Assembly (NCBI RefSeq): GCF_003600645.1
Contig: NZ_CP032482.1
Coordinates: 2,790,001-2,854,000 of the forward strand
Length of the DNA: 64,000 bases
From: Yersinia rochesterensis
GTDB taxonomy: Bacteria; Pseudomonadota; Gammaproteobacteria; Enterobacterales; Enterobacteriaceae
Direction of reading: 5' to 3'
Shown here: in pieces, positions 19,405 to 27,760 of the stretch
Numbering within the stretch: the first letter of the stretch is position 1
Layout of the letters: every line of letters starts with the position of its first letter
The notes under the pieces: generated by a model
Told to the model about the DNA's origin: nothing
The model's database searches: none
Seen by the model: only the letters and a program-made list of their open reading frames with translations
Translations under genes and position numbers: made by a program

Positions 19405-19827
19405 ATGTCTGTCGTTGTCGGTGTTGGCGTTATTATCGTCAATCAACATGGTGAAATTCTGTTGGGGAAACGCAGCAGTCAGCATGCGCCTTACTGGTCC
19501 ATTCCCGGCGGTCACATGGAGGTTGGCGAGTCTTTTGAGCAAGCCGCTCAACGAGAAATTCTCGAAGAAACAGCTTTAAATATCAATGAGATGAAAGTTA
19601 TCGGCTTGTGTAACAACCTGGCGACCTGGCGTGAGGAGGGTAAACATACCGTTTCGGTTTGTTTGCTAGCACAGCATCCCGGTGGGGAACCTGAGCTGAA
19701 AGAGCCAGATAAATGTCAGCAATGGGTGTGGTGCAATCCGCGCGAATTACCCGAGCCTCATTTTGAAGCCAGTCGCCATGCGGTTGATTTATGGTTGAAT
19801 CAGCAGTTTTACGCCGTTTTCAACTAA
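19405..19827 (+). CDS. NUDIX hydrolase
   Basis: Small cytoplasmic nucleotide/diphosphate hydrolase of 140 residues. The Nudix box GHMEVGESFEQAAQREILEE starts near residue 36 with the metal-binding REILEE; the final Gly of the usual GX5EX7REUXEEXGU pattern is Ala (EETAL). KRSSQHAPYWSIPGG precedes it. AAAGGAG upstream supports the ATG at 19405. It is divergent from fruB. Closest by eye to cytosine/dCTP-type or NTP-cleaning NUDIX proteins, but the substrate cannot be assigned. Confidence 0.85.
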   Translation: MSVVVGVGVIIVNQHGEILLGKRSSQHAPYWSIPGGHMEVGESFEQAAQREILEETALNINEMKVIGLCNNLATWREEGKHTVSVCLLAQHPGGEPELKEPDKCQQWVWCNPRELPEPHFEASRHAVDLWLNQQFYAVFN

Positions 19828-19863
19828 AAAATAGCGCTACATAAGATATTATATGACCAGCGA

Positions 19864-20225
19864 TTTCAGCTGTCACTGAACACGGCGCACCCTATCAACC
19901 GCCTGCATTCGCAATTGGATAACACGCCACTGCGCGAAAAATATGCAGTGGCGGATCGCGAAGCCATCCTATATAAGCCCACAAGATGCCAGTGCGCCCT
20001 GGTGTGGTGCGGATAAGCGAAGGGGCATGGTTTGATCCCGTCGAGCCGTCTGTGCCGGGTTCGATTTGTAAGAACGGTAATATTAATTGCCTAACTTTTG
20101 ATATCGGCTCATCCAGTTTGGCACAGGGCAATTGCGGGCAAATGGCACAGCTTGAGATTGAAAAATACACGGGGCTGGTGCTGAAGAATACCGCCCATGC
20201 AGTTCCGCCCTTTTTCACCCGCTAA
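19864..20225 (+). pseudogene. Remnant of a BisC/TorZ-type molybdopterin reductase
   Basis: The stretch encodes pieces of the C-terminal domain of TMAO/biotin-sulfoxide reductases in three frames. [23 protein letters not shown] lies in one frame (about 19894-19962), then PQDASA in a second. A third runs [20 protein letters not shown]... and SSLAQGNCGQMAQLEIEKYTG to the stop at 20225. The order matches the family, but two frame changes and internal loss break it, and the first several hundred codons are absent. The stop lies 3 bases inside the yeiW 3' end. Dead gene; the full oxidoreductase may exist in related strains. Confidence 0.75.
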
Positions 20226-20476
20226 GGTGCAGTCTCCACTTCCAACTGAATCAAATACACTAAAGCCTGTTCGCGGGTATCAAAACACATCTCCCGCAAT
20301 GCTTGCAGGCTAGCACACACCGCCGGGCGAGATGGAGAATGGAAAATACCGCAGCGCATATTGTCATCTAAATGCAAGCAACGGGTATTGGCGGGCTTGC
20401 CGAATGGCATGCCGGGGATCGGGCTGGAAATCGAAGGAGCAATACAGCAAGCACCGCAATCTGAGCGACAGTCCAT
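20222..20476 (-). CDS. yeiW: YeiW, YkgJ-family Cys-cluster protein
   Basis: An 84-residue protein, the same length as E. coli YeiW. It opens [24 protein letters not shown] with the C-x3-C-x2-CC cluster, and further Cys lie in TRCLHL, RCGIF, AVCASL and MCFD, so it probably binds a metal or iron-sulfur cluster (UPF0153). The start at 20476 follows AGGAG; the longer reading frame upstream lacks homology to the family. It converges on the molybdoenzyme remnant. Function unknown. Confidence 0.88.
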   Translation of the reverse strand: MDCRSDCGACCIAPSISSPIPGMPFGKPANTRCLHLDDNMRCGIFHSPSRPAVCASLQALREMCFDTREQALVYLIQLEVETAP

Positions 20477-20788
20477 CAGCAAGCTCCTGTAGGCTGGTGG
20501 CATAACAGCGGACAATAGCAACCAGCCCAATGAACTACCAGCACTATCCTTGATCAACAGCCCAATAGCAGACCCAGCACACTGCTTCAGCTTTTAACCT
20601 CATTATTTTCAGTTTATTTTTTAACCTAAAAAAACCTCATTTGTGCGATATTCAATCACAACCCAATGCCAGATCAAAACGAATCACTGACCAGACTATC
20701 CACATGAGCATATTCATCTGTTTACAGTTTCACTATCACCGCGTACCATTAAGCTAGTACAAAAGAACCGTTAACTATATTATATATT
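20477..20788. other. Intergenic, nothing recognised
   Basis: About 310 bases between yeiW and an ERIC element. It must contain the yeiW promoter and perhaps the mtr promoter. AT-rich, no gene or clear operator seen. Confidence 0.5.
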
Positions 20789-20985
20789 CTCAAGGTAATT
20801 GGTGTTGAAGGTAGGCGGCCAGTGAACTCATCCCGATGAGCTTACAAAAGTAAGTGATTCGGCTGACAAATCTGCCGGGAGCAGATTTGAACGCTGCTAG
20901 CAGCTGCCTCGTAGAGGCGAGGCCCACGGATGACCGAGTAACGAGTGCAGCGAACACCCCAGCAACCTCAAGTACGACGAGAATT
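20789..20985. repeat. ERIC element with internal insertion (inverted)
   Basis: Reads GTAGGCGGCCAGTGAACTCA, CCCGATGAGCTTAC, AAGTAAGTGATTCGGCTGAC and ends AACACCCCAGCAACCTCAAG. It is the reverse of the copy at 23046-23251, including the insertion with CAAATC...GATTTGAAC and the GAGGCGAGGC hairpin. It ends just before the mtr ribosome site, so it lies in the leader of that gene. Confidence 0.75.
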
Positions 20986-20999
20986 TGGAGAAAAATTAA

Positions 21000-22244
21000 A
21001 TGTCGATGGATATATCCCAACCACTATCACGCCCTTCCGTCCTCGGCGGCGCAATGATTGTCGCCGGTACCGCAGTGGGCGCGGGGATGTTTTCAATCCC
21101 AATCGTGACGGCGGGTGTGTGGTTCAGCGGCTCCGTCATGCTGCTGATTTATACTTGGGCATGCATGCTAATTTCCGGCTTGATGATTCTGGAAGCTAAC
21201 CTGAACTACCCTACTGGGGCCAGTTTCCATACCATGGTGCAAGACTTGCTAGGCAAAGTCTGGAGCGCCATTAATGGCGTATCTATCACTTTTGTTCTCT
21301 ATATTCTGACCTACGCCTATATCTCAGCTGGCGGCTCAATCATTACCCATACACTGCAAAATACTGTGGGCATTGGTCAGACCGGAGCGGGCTTTATCTT
21401 TGCGGTGTTAGTGGCATTTATTGTCTGGTTATCGACCCGCGCAGTAGACCGCTTAAGTACCATATTGATAGGCGGCATGGTTATCACGTTTGTCATGTCC
21501 GTCGGTGATATGTTTAGCCATGTGGAAAGCGCGGTTCTGTTCAATCAGGCGGATAGCAATGCACATTATTTACCTTATGCGCTGGCGGCCCTGCCCTACT
21601 TACTGACCTCCTTCGGCTACCACGGTAATGTGCCGGGGCTGGTGAAGTATTACCATAAAGACGGCAAATCAGTGGTGCGCAGTTTGCTATGCGGCACCTT
21701 GATAGCATTGGTCATTTACATCCTGTGGCAGTATGCCATTCAGGGCAATATTGCCCGGGATGCATTCAAACAAGTTATTGCTGACGGCGGTAACATAGGC
21801 AGCCTGCTGAAACAGATGGATACCGTCTCTGCCAGTCAAGCCACCAGCCAACTGTTGAATGCTTTCTCTTATATGGCATTGGCCAGCTCATTCCTCGGCG
21901 TCTCTCTTGGGCTGTTCGATTACATCGCTGATTTCTTTAAATTCGCTGATGACCGCGGTGGGCGTACCAAATCAGCGCTAATCACTTTTGTTCCGCCGAC
22001 TATCGGAGCGCTATTGTTCCCAAATGGCTTTATCTACGCCATTGGTTTTGCTGGTTTAGCTGCGACCATTTGGGCTGTGATTGTTCCCGCATTGATGGCG
22101 CGCGCTAGCCGTAAACGCTTCCCACAAGCAAGTTATCGGGCACCGGGCGGGCGTTTTATGATTGGTTTTATTATCTTGTTTGGTCTGATCAATGCAGTGG
22201 CACATATTGCTGCATTATTGGGCCTATTACCGGTGTATGCATAA
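21000..22244 (+). CDS. mtr: Mtr-type tryptophan/aromatic amino acid permease
   Basis: Inner-membrane symporter of the HAAAP family, 414 residues and about 11 membrane helices, the same length as E. coli Mtr. Shared segments include LGGAMIVAGTAVGAGMFSIP at the N-terminus, SGLMILEANLNYP, YILTYAYISAGGSI, SFGYHGNVPGLVKYYHKD, ASSFLGVSLGLFDYIADFF and the C-terminal LLPVYA. This favours Mtr over TyrP or TnaB. It is not in the E. coli fru-yeiP interval, so it is an insertion or relocation here, framed by ERIC copies. Either ATG at 21000 or at 21006 could serve; TTTGGAG upstream fits both. Confidence 0.88.
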   Translation: MSMDISQPLSRPSVLGGAMIVAGTAVGAGMFSIPIVTAGVWFSGSVMLLIYTWACMLISGLMILEANLNYPTGASFHTMVQDLLGKVWSAINGVSITFVLYILTYAYISAGGSIITHTLQNTVGIGQTGAGFIFAVLVAFIVWLSTRAVDRLSTILIGGMVITFVMSVGDMFSHVESAVLFNQADSNAHYLPYALAALPYLLTSFGYHGNVPGLVKYYHKDGKSVVRSLLCGTLIALVIYILWQYAIQGNIARDAFKQVIADGGNIGSLLKQMDTVSASQATSQLLNAFSYMALASSFLGVSLGLFDYIADFFKFADDRGGRTKSALITFVPPTIGALLFPNGFIYAIGFAGLAATIWAVIVPALMARASRKRFPQASYRAPGGRFMIGFIILFGLINAVAHIAALLGLLPVYA

Positions 22245-22253
22245 GGTCGATTT

Positions 22254-22380
22254 TATACCCGTCATACTTCAAGCTGCATATGTGTTGGCTGCTTTCGTTC
22301 ACCCGAATCATTGACTCACGTCAACTCATCGGGATTCACTCACTTGCCGCCTTCCTGCAACTCGAATTATTTTGGGTATA
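22254..22380. repeat. Complete 127-bp ERIC element
   Basis: Exactly 127 bases from TATACCCGTCATACTTCAAG to CTCGAATTATTTTGGGTATA. Ends are complementary (TATACCC / GGGTATA), and the core CCCGAATCATTG...CATCGGGATTCACTC matches the ERIC palindrome. It lies between mtr and yeiP, probably in the mtr 3' transcript. Confidence 0.88.
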
Positions 22381-22473
22381 TAGCGAAAATCTTGCTCTTT
22401 TGGGGCTTGCCTGAAACTGGCGGCGCGAGTAACTTGTCGCAACTTATCTTCAATCCTGATTGGCGGTTAATAA

Positions 22474-23046
22474 ATGGCAAGAGCTAATGAAATAAAACGC
22501 GGTATGGCGGTCAACCTCAACGGCAAATTACTGCTGGTGAAAGATATCGATGTACAAAGTCCAAGTGCCCGTGGTGCCAGTACTCTGTATAAAATGCGTT
22601 TTTCTGATGTGCGTACCGGTTTAAAAGTTGAAGAGCGTTTTAAAGGCGATGAGATCCTCGACACCATCACTTTGACCCGCCGCAGTGTGAATTTCTCTTA
22701 CATCGACGGCGACGAATATGTCTTTATGGATGATGAAGATTTCACGCCATACAACTTCAAAAAAGAGCAGATAGAAGAAGAATTGTTGTTTATTCCTGAG
22801 GGCGGGATGCCGGGGATGCAGGTGCTAACAATGGACGGCCAATTGCTGGCGTTGGAATTGCCGCAAACTGTTGATATGGAAATTGTTGAAACCGCTCCGA
22901 GTATTAAAGGTGCGTCAGCCAGTGCTCGTAACAAACCAGCAGTGATGAGTACCGGCTTATCTATTCAGGTGCCGGAATATATCAGCCCTGGCGAGAAAAT
23001 TCGTATTCATATTGCAGAGCGCCGCTATATGGGCCGTGCAGACTAA
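22474..23046 (+). CDS. yeiP: Elongation factor P-like protein YeiP
   Basis: EF-P paralogue of 190 residues, the E. coli length. It has an N-terminal KOW-like domain (1-65), an EF-P central OB domain and a C-terminal OB domain ending [22 protein letters not shown]. At the tip loop where EF-P has the modified Lys (KPGKGQ) this protein has SPSARGAST with Arg33. EpmA-type lysylation is therefore not expected at that position, as known for YeiP. It likely assists ribosomes at some stalled contexts; targets unknown. Its stop codon abuts an ERIC element. Confidence 0.95.
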   Translation: MARANEIKRGMAVNLNGKLLLVKDIDVQSPSARGASTLYKMRFSDVRTGLKVEERFKGDEILDTITLTRRSVNFSYIDGDEYVFMDDEDFTPYNFKKEQIEEELLFIPEGGMPGMQVLTMDGQLLALELPQTVDMEIVETAPSIKGASASARNKPAVMSTGLSIQVPEYISPGEKIRIHIAERRYMGRAD

Positions 23047-23251
23047 TACCCAATACCCTTTATCTTTCAAGTTGCAGGTGTGTTGGCTGCTCTCAGTAAC
23101 CCGAATCACTTACTTGTGTAAGCTCATCGGGATTAATGAGCCTCATCCTTGAGGCTCACCCTATGGGCTAGCATAAATGCTGTTCAAATCGGTTCCCGAC
23201 CGATTTGTATCTCGCTTGCCGCCTTCCTGCATCTTGAAATCTATTGGGTAT
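23046..23251. repeat. Long ERIC element (206 bp) with internal insertion
   Basis: Begins ATACCCAATACCC at the yeiP stop and ends CTATTGGGTAT. The 127-base framework is interrupted after CATCGGGATTAATGAG by about 79 bases. These contain a CCTCATCCTTGAGG hairpin and CAAATCGGTTCCCGACCGATTTG. The same insertion is in the copy at 20789. ERICs with such an insertion are known from yersiniae. Confidence 0.85.
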
Positions 23252-23268
23252 GGTTTGGACATAAATAG

Positions 23269-23293
23269 TTAAGGGCCGATTTTCGGCCCTTAA
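23269..23293 (-). terminator. uxuA terminator
   Basis: TTAAGGGCCGA / TCGGCCCTTAA with a 3-base loop, 20 bases past the uxuA stop. Confidence 0.82.
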
Positions 23294-23312
23294 TGTATTG
23301 AAAGATGACGGG

Positions 23313-24503
23313 TTACTTCAGCTCAGGGAAGAACGTGCGCTTGAGCGCTAACTCAACACCGCGAACTTCAGCCAGACCTTTCAGGCGACCAATAGCAGAA
23401 TAACCCGGATTGGTTTTCTTATGTAAATCATCCAGCATTTGGTGACCATGGTCTGGTCGCATCGGAATCGGACGCATATCTCCGGCAGCCTGACGACGTT
23501 GCTCTTCAGTTAGAATGGCTTTAACTACAGAGTACATGTCGACATCACCTTGCAAATGACCGCCTTCATGGAAGGTTTTTGGGTTCCCTTCACGGCAAGT
23601 CGAACGCAAATGGGTGAAGTGAATACGATCACCAAAGGTTTCGATCATCTTCACTAAATCATTATCTGCCCGCACACCATAAGAACCGGTGCACATAGTA
23701 AAGCCGTTATAAATGCTATCAACGGTCTCTTTCAGCCACTGCATATCTTCAATGGTCGACACAATACGCGGCAGGCCAAGAATTGGGCGCGGTGGATCAT
23801 CCGGGTGAACCGCCATACGCAGGCCAACCTGTTCAGCAACCGGTATAATAGCGCGCAGGAAATACGCCATATTTTCACGGAGTTGCGCTTTATCAATGCC
23901 GTCATACTCAGCTAAACGCGCGCGGAATTGATCCAGCGTATAGCCCTCTTCTGCTCCCGGCAGACCAGCAATAATATTCCCCGTCAGCTTGGCAATGTCG
24001 GCCTCAGACATGGCATCGAAATAATCTGCCGCCTGCGCCAACTCTTCAGCAGAGTAATCTTTCTCAGCACCAGGGCGCTTAAGGATATGCAGCTCAAAAG
24101 CAGCAAAAGCTATCTGGTCGAAACGCAGTGCTTTGGAACCGTCCGGCAATTGATATTCCAGATCCGTACGTGTCCAGTCTAATATCGGCATGAAGTTATA
24201 GCACACGGTGTCAATGCCACATTCGGCAATGTTACGCAGTGTTTGCTGATAATTTTCAATGTGTTGCTGATAGTTACCGCTGTGAGTTTTGATTTCTTCA
24301 TGAATCGGTACGCTTTCCACTACCGACCAAACCAAACCTTTCGCCGCCAATTCTGCCTGGCGCTGTTTGATTTCACTCACCGGCCAGACCTGGCCATTCG
24401 GAATATGATGTAATGCAGTCACTACTCCGGTTGCACCAGCCTGACGGATATCATCTAACGACACCGGATCATTTGGGCCATACCAACGCCATGTTTGTTC
24501 CAT
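23313..24503 (-). CDS. uxuA: Mannonate dehydratase UxuA
   Basis: Cytoplasmic enzyme of 396 residues converting D-mannonate to 2-keto-3-deoxygluconate in glucuronate catabolism. TIM-barrel metal enzyme with family segments [16 protein letters not shown] at the start, [58 protein letters not shown] and [12 protein letters not shown], which provide the His/Cys/Asp metal ligands. It is divergent from uxuB across a 400-base spacer, unlike the uxuAB operon of E. coli. A tail sequence [15 protein letters not shown] closes it. Control by UxuR is likely. Confidence 0.95.
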   Translation of the reverse strand: MEQTWRWYGPNDPVSLDDIRQAGATGVVTALHHIPNGQVWPVSEIKQRQAELAAKGLVWSVVESVPIHEEIKTHSGNYQQHIENYQQTLRNIAECGIDTVCYNFMPILDWTRTDLEYQLPDGSKALRFDQIAFAAFELHILKRPGAEKDYSAEELAQAADYFDAMSEADIAKLTGNIIAGLPGAEEGYTLDQFRARLAEYDGIDKAQLRENMAYFLRAIIPVAEQVGLRMAVHPDDPPRPILGLPRIVSTIEDMQWLKETVDSIYNGFTMCTGSYGVRADNDLVKMIETFGDRIHFTHLRSTCREGNPKTFHEGGHLQGDVDMYSVVKAILTEEQRRQAAGDMRPIPMRPDHGHQMLDDLHKKTNPGYSAIGRLKGLAEVRGVELALKRTFFPELK

Positions 24504-24547
24504 TTATTTTTACCTTCTAAGTAAACTGTTCGGGTGCATGCAATTTT

Positions 24548-24614
24548 GTTATACCGACTAATGCGGTTATACCGACAATGCTGTTATACCGAGAATGTTG
24601 TTATACCGATTCCA
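24548..24614. repeat. 17-bp tandem repeat, about 4 copies
   Basis: GTTATACCGACTAATGCG, GTTATACCGACAATGCT, GTTATACCGAGAATGTT and GTTATACCGATTCC follow one another. GTTATACCGA is invariant. It lies 45 bases upstream of uxuA. Confidence 0.8.
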
Positions 24615-24707
24615 AGAGGTATCACTCAGCTTTATCCTTACTCTTTCAGCGCCGCGTGTCAAAAAGCAAAATCTCATTGGTTGATCCACTTCACGAATAT
24701 AATCAAT

Positions 24708-24722
24708 ATTGGACTTACCAAT
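24708..24722. promoter_or_regulatory. Candidate UxuR/GntR-type operator
   Basis: ATTGGACTTACCAAT is a near-palindrome. The inner TTGGACTTACCAA matches TTGGCCTGACCAA in front of the uxuR-like gene at 9 of 13 conserved outer positions. A related TGGTCTAACAA lies at 24832-24842, closer to uxuB. Confidence 0.5.
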
Positions 24723-24903
24723 TTTATTTTCTGTCATATGCCTTTACACTGCAAGCCGATATTGCATGATAACGAACAAAAGAAAACGATCCGTATGGTG
24801 TGGTTTTTTTAGTACAGAAGCCAAATTAAACTGGTCTAACAACTTTTTATCTATCACCATCCCCTTTGCTATACCCATGGGGTGAATGATTCTGGAGCCA
24901 CGT

Positions 24904-26376
24904 ATGAACACTATTGCCAACAGCCACCTACCCGATACCGTACAGCTGCCAACTTATGATAGAACTGCACTGAAAAGCCGTATTGTTCACATCGGTTTTG
25001 GCGCATTTCACCGCGCGCATCAAGCTCTACTGACTGATCGAGTTTTAAATAAACAAGGGGGCGACTGGGGTATCTGTGAGGTCAGCTTGTTTGGTGCTGA
25101 TGTCTTGATCCAAAATTTGCGCCAACAGGATCATCTTTTCTCTGTGCTGGAAAAAGGCGCGCAAAGTAATCAAGCCATTGTTGTTGGGTCGGTTTGTGAG
25201 TCGGTACATGCTCGATTAGATGGTGTCATGCAAGTTCTGGAGAAATTGGCCGAACCACAAGTGGCCATTGTTTCGCTGACCATTACTGAAAAAGGTTACT
25301 GCATCGAGCCGGGAACTGGCCAACTGGATCTGCGCAATGAGTTTGTACTTGCCGACCTGGCTATCCCTGATGCCCCGACTTCCGCCCCCGGTATTCTGGT
25401 TGAGGCTCTGCGGTTACGCCGCCTACGAGGGCTGCAAGCTTTCACCGTTCTTTCATGCGACAACATTCCAGAAAACGGCCATGTGGTAAAAAATGCCGTC
25501 CTCGGTTTGGCTACTGCCCGTGACCCCGAACTGGCCAGTTGGATAGAACAAAATGTTACGTTCCCCAACACTATGGTCGACCGCATCGTTCCCGCTGCAA
25601 CAGCAGAAACATTGCAGCAAATCGCAGAGACACTGGGGGTTGCCGATCCTTGTGGTATTGCCTGTGAGCCGTTCATTCAATGGGTCGTCGAAGACAAATT
25701 TGTGGCAGGTCGCCCTGACTGGCAAGTTGCAGGGGTACAATTAGTCGATGATGTTTTGCCCTTTGAAGAAATGAAGTTGCGCATGTTGAATGGTAGCCAT
25801 TCTTACCTCTCTTACCTGGGTTATCTGGCAGGTTATCAGCATATTAATGACTGCATGGCGGATGAAAATTATCGTCTGACCGCCCGTCGCTTAATGATGG
25901 ATGAACAAGCTCCAACACTGCGTGTTACCGGCATTGATTTGAATGCTTATGCTGATCAATTGATTGAACGTTACAGCAACCCGTCGTTAAAACACCGCAC
26001 CTGGCAAATTGCCATGGACGGTAGTCAGAAATTGCCACAACGGATGTTGGATTCAGTACGCTGGCATTTACAAAACGGCGGGCCATATCGTTGCCTGGCA
26101 TTGGGTATCGCCGGCTGGATGCGTTATGTAAGCGGTGTGGATGACAACGGCGAACCTATTGATATTCGTGACCCAATGGTAGATAGCTTCAAAAAATGCG
26201 TTGAGAATAGCGAGGATGGTATTGCCAGAGTCGAGAGCTTACTGTCCCTGAAATCACTGTTTGGTGAAGCCCTGCCACAACAACCCGAATTTGTTCGTGC
26301 CGTGACAGAAGCATATCTCAGCCTACAACAGTTTGGTGCGAAAGAAAGTGTGAAACGTTTGGCACAACAGGCTTAA
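24904..26376 (+). CDS. uxuB: Fructuronate reductase UxuB (mannitol dehydrogenase family)
   Basis: NAD-dependent oxidoreductase of 490 residues (E. coli UxuB 486) reducing D-fructuronate to D-mannonate, the step before UxuA. An N-terminal Rossmann region contains HIGFGAFHRAHQA. The catalytic segment KLRMLNGSHS gives the K-x5-N-x2-H triad of the long-chain mannitol dehydrogenase family. The start at 24904 is chosen by GGAG and by the family start, although an ATG 18 bases upstream is in frame. Mannitol or tagaturonate activity is less likely given the uxuA and uxuR neighbours. A strong terminator follows. Confidence 0.92.
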   Translation: MNTIANSHLPDTVQLPTYDRTALKSRIVHIGFGAFHRAHQALLTDRVLNKQGGDWGICEVSLFGADVLIQNLRQQDHLFSVLEKGAQSNQAIVVGSVCESVHARLDGVMQVLEKLAEPQVAIVSLTITEKGYCIEPGTGQLDLRNEFVLADLAIPDAPTSAPGILVEALRLRRLRGLQAFTVLSCDNIPENGHVVKNAVLGLATARDPELASWIEQNVTFPNTMVDRIVPAATAETLQQIAETLGVADPCGIACEPFIQWVVEDKFVAGRPDWQVAGVQLVDDVLPFEEMKLRMLNGSHSYLSYLGYLAGYQHINDCMADENYRLTARRLMMDEQAPTLRVTGIDLNAYADQLIERYSNPSLKHRTWQIAMDGSQKLPQRMLDSVRWHLQNGGPYRCLALGIAGWMRYVSGVDDNGEPIDIRDPMVDSFKKCVENSEDGIARVESLLSLKSLFGEALPQQPEFVRAVTEAYLSLQQFGAKESVKRLAQQA

Positions 26377-26391
26377 TTTTAGCGAGCTTAC

Positions 26392-26424
26392 AGAATGAGC
26401 CTCAAGAATGGGGCTCATTCTTTC
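26392..26424 (+). terminator. uxuB terminator
   Basis: AGAATGAGCC / GGCTCATTCT, 10-base loop, then TTCT. Confidence 0.75.
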
Positions 26425-26427
26425 TAA

Positions 26428-26476
26428 TCGAGTGCGTAAGCGTAGCCAACACCCCTGTAACTTCAAGGCCGAAGGG
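26428..26476. repeat. ERIC end fragment
   Basis: CGAGTGCGTAAGC...GCCAACACCCCTGTAACTTCAAG resembles the terminal 50 bases of the inverted ERIC copies. It overlaps the uxuR 3' side. Confidence 0.45.
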
Positions 26477-26480
26477 CAAA

Positions 26481-27254
26481 TTATTCTTCAAGCTGATAAG
26501 GTGCAGACTCAAACAAATACCCATCAAAATCAGGATGATCAGCATCAGAAATCTCGAGTAATTTTAATTTTACATTTTCTAAATGCTGCCACATGGCTTG
26601 CTTGGCTGCTTTGCTATCTCGGCGCAACACCGCTTGCAGGATTTTTTGATGGTCTTCCATCCATTGCCAGCGGTAACTAAAATCTAGGGTATGACTATGT
26701 GCCCCTTGCCACATGGCGCTGGTTTTTCTCGCCTGCCATGCTTCCGCGACCATATTCGCCAATACACTATTTTGCGTCGATTGCGCCAATAAGCAGTGGA
26801 ACAATTCGTCCGCACTTTCATCCACTGCGCCGGCATCTAATGCGGTCTTTTCCTGCTCAATGGCTTGGCGCATTTTAATAATGTCAGCTTTGGTTGCTTG
26901 CATGGCGGCAAAAGCAGCGACTTCACTTTCCAACAATTGGCGGGCTTGCAGCAGTTCAAATGGGCCGTAACCACTGTCGGTTGACACGACAGACTCCCCA
27001 TATGCAGACCTATCGGGGACATTCACCACGTAGACGCCCGAACCTTTACGCACTTCCACTAACTTTTCCAGCTCTAGCATGATCAGTGCTTCACGTACCA
27101 CACTACGGCTGACGCTGAAGTTTTCGGCAATATCACGCTCAGGCGGTAAACGATCGCCCAAATTGTATTGCCCACTGATAATTGCTTCACGCAGCTGACT
27201 GCCGACTTCCTGATATAACCGCATAACCTTATTTCCTGCATCAGGTATTGGCAT
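26481..27254 (-). CDS. uxuR: GntR/FadR-family uronate regulator UxuR
   Basis: Transcriptional repressor of 257 residues, identical in length to E. coli UxuR. The N-terminal winged HTH (about 10-78) has GDRLPPERDIAENFSVSRSVVREALIMLE. The C-terminal FCD all-helical effector domain (about 95-235) contains GPFELLQARQLLESEVAAFAA. The tail DFDGYLF matches UxuR better than ExuR. It should repress uxuA and uxuB until fructuronate or a related uronate binds. Palindromic and direct-repeat motifs just upstream of its start suggest autoregulation. It converges on uxuB. Confidence 0.9.
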   Translation of the reverse strand: MPIPDAGNKVMRLYQEVGSQLREAIISGQYNLGDRLPPERDIAENFSVSRSVVREALIMLELEKLVEVRKGSGVYVVNVPDRSAYGESVVSTDSGYGPFELLQARQLLESEVAAFAAMQATKADIIKMRQAIEQEKTALDAGAVDESADELFHCLLAQSTQNSVLANMVAEAWQARKTSAMWQGAHSHTLDFSYRWQWMEDHQKILQAVLRRDSKAAKQAMWQHLENVKLKLLEISDADHPDFDGYLFESAPYQLEE

Positions 27255-27266
27255 TAAAATGCCAAA

Positions 27267-27279
27267 TTGGCCTGACCAA
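27267..27279. promoter_or_regulatory. Candidate UxuR autoregulatory operator
   Basis: TTGGCCTGACCAA, a 13-base palindrome, lies 13 bases upstream of the uxuR start and resembles the uxuA/uxuB spacer motif. Confidence 0.5.
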
Positions 27280-27310
27280 AGGGTGTGTGAATAACATGCA
27301 GTATATCATG

Positions 27311-27348
27311 TGGTCAAACAATTTCATTGAGGTCAAACAATTTCATTG
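27311..27348. repeat. 18-bp direct repeat upstream of uxuR
   Basis: GGTCAAACAATTTCATTG occurs at 27312-27329 and again at 27331-27348. Each copy contains the FadR-type half-site GGTCAAACA, so it may be a double operator. Confidence 0.65.
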
Positions 27349-27374
27349 CAGCATAATATATCCGACAAACGACA

Positions 27375-27403
27375 ACGGCTTATCAATGTGATAAGCCGTC
27401 TTT
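27375..27403 (-). terminator. Terminator-like hairpin
   Basis: ACGGCTTATC / GATAAGCCGT with a 5-base loop, followed on the plus strand by CTTTAT. It lies between the uxuR promoter and the end of the fimbrillin-like gene, so on the minus strand it would insulate uxuR from it. Confidence 0.65.
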
Positions 27404-27433
27404 ATGATAGGATCATTAAATTAATCTGAAATA

Positions 27434-27760
27434 TTAAAGGTAACTGACGGTTAAAATTCCCAAACTACGTTGTGGATTCAGCCATTCCATACGTGAAGAT
27501 GCCAACTGATTAGGCAACCGAGAAGTTAGAGACATATTACGTGAGAGTTCTTGTCGTTGAGTCAGAGTTTCACCATTGCGATAACAGCTCGTGGTTATCG
27601 TTTGGTTTGCGAATGAAGTATCACATGGGCTTTCTACAATGGCACCGGAAAAAGTAATTGTTCCTGTTACAGACAGGGTGGATTGCGCACTACTTGCAGC
27701 AAAAGATACTATCCATGAAAACATTATTGCTACGATAATCAGCACTCGAAAATTATTCAT
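27434..27760 (-). CDS. Small fimbrillin-like exported protein
   Basis: A 108-residue protein. The start at 27760 follows GAGGTGG and gives a clear signal peptide (MNNFRVLIIVAIMFSWIVSFAAS); the 25 upstream codons look non-coding. The mature part begins STLSVTGTITFSGAIVESPC, the typical first strand and first Cys of type 1 pilins. A second Cys follows in TITTSC, and it ends GILTVSYL, like a pilin C-terminal strand. It is shorter than a pilin (about 160), so it may be a minor subunit or orphan. No chaperone or usher genes are near. Confidence 0.65.
   Translation of the reverse strand: MNNFRVLIIVAIMFSWIVSFAASSAQSTLSVTGTITFSGAIVESPCDTSFANQTITTSCYRNGETLTQRQELSRNMSLTSRLPNQLASSRMEWLNPQRSLGILTVSYL

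Larger units (their letters stand above)
24504..24903. other. uxuA/uxuB divergent control region
   Basis: 400 bases holding both promoters, a 17-base tandem repeat next to uxuA, and GntR-type palindromes at 24708 and 24832. No gene is supported. Confidence 0.6.

Noticed and set aside
22254..22380. Possible small RNA or riboswitch between mtr and yeiP
   Set aside because: The structure is fully explained by a 127-base ERIC element.
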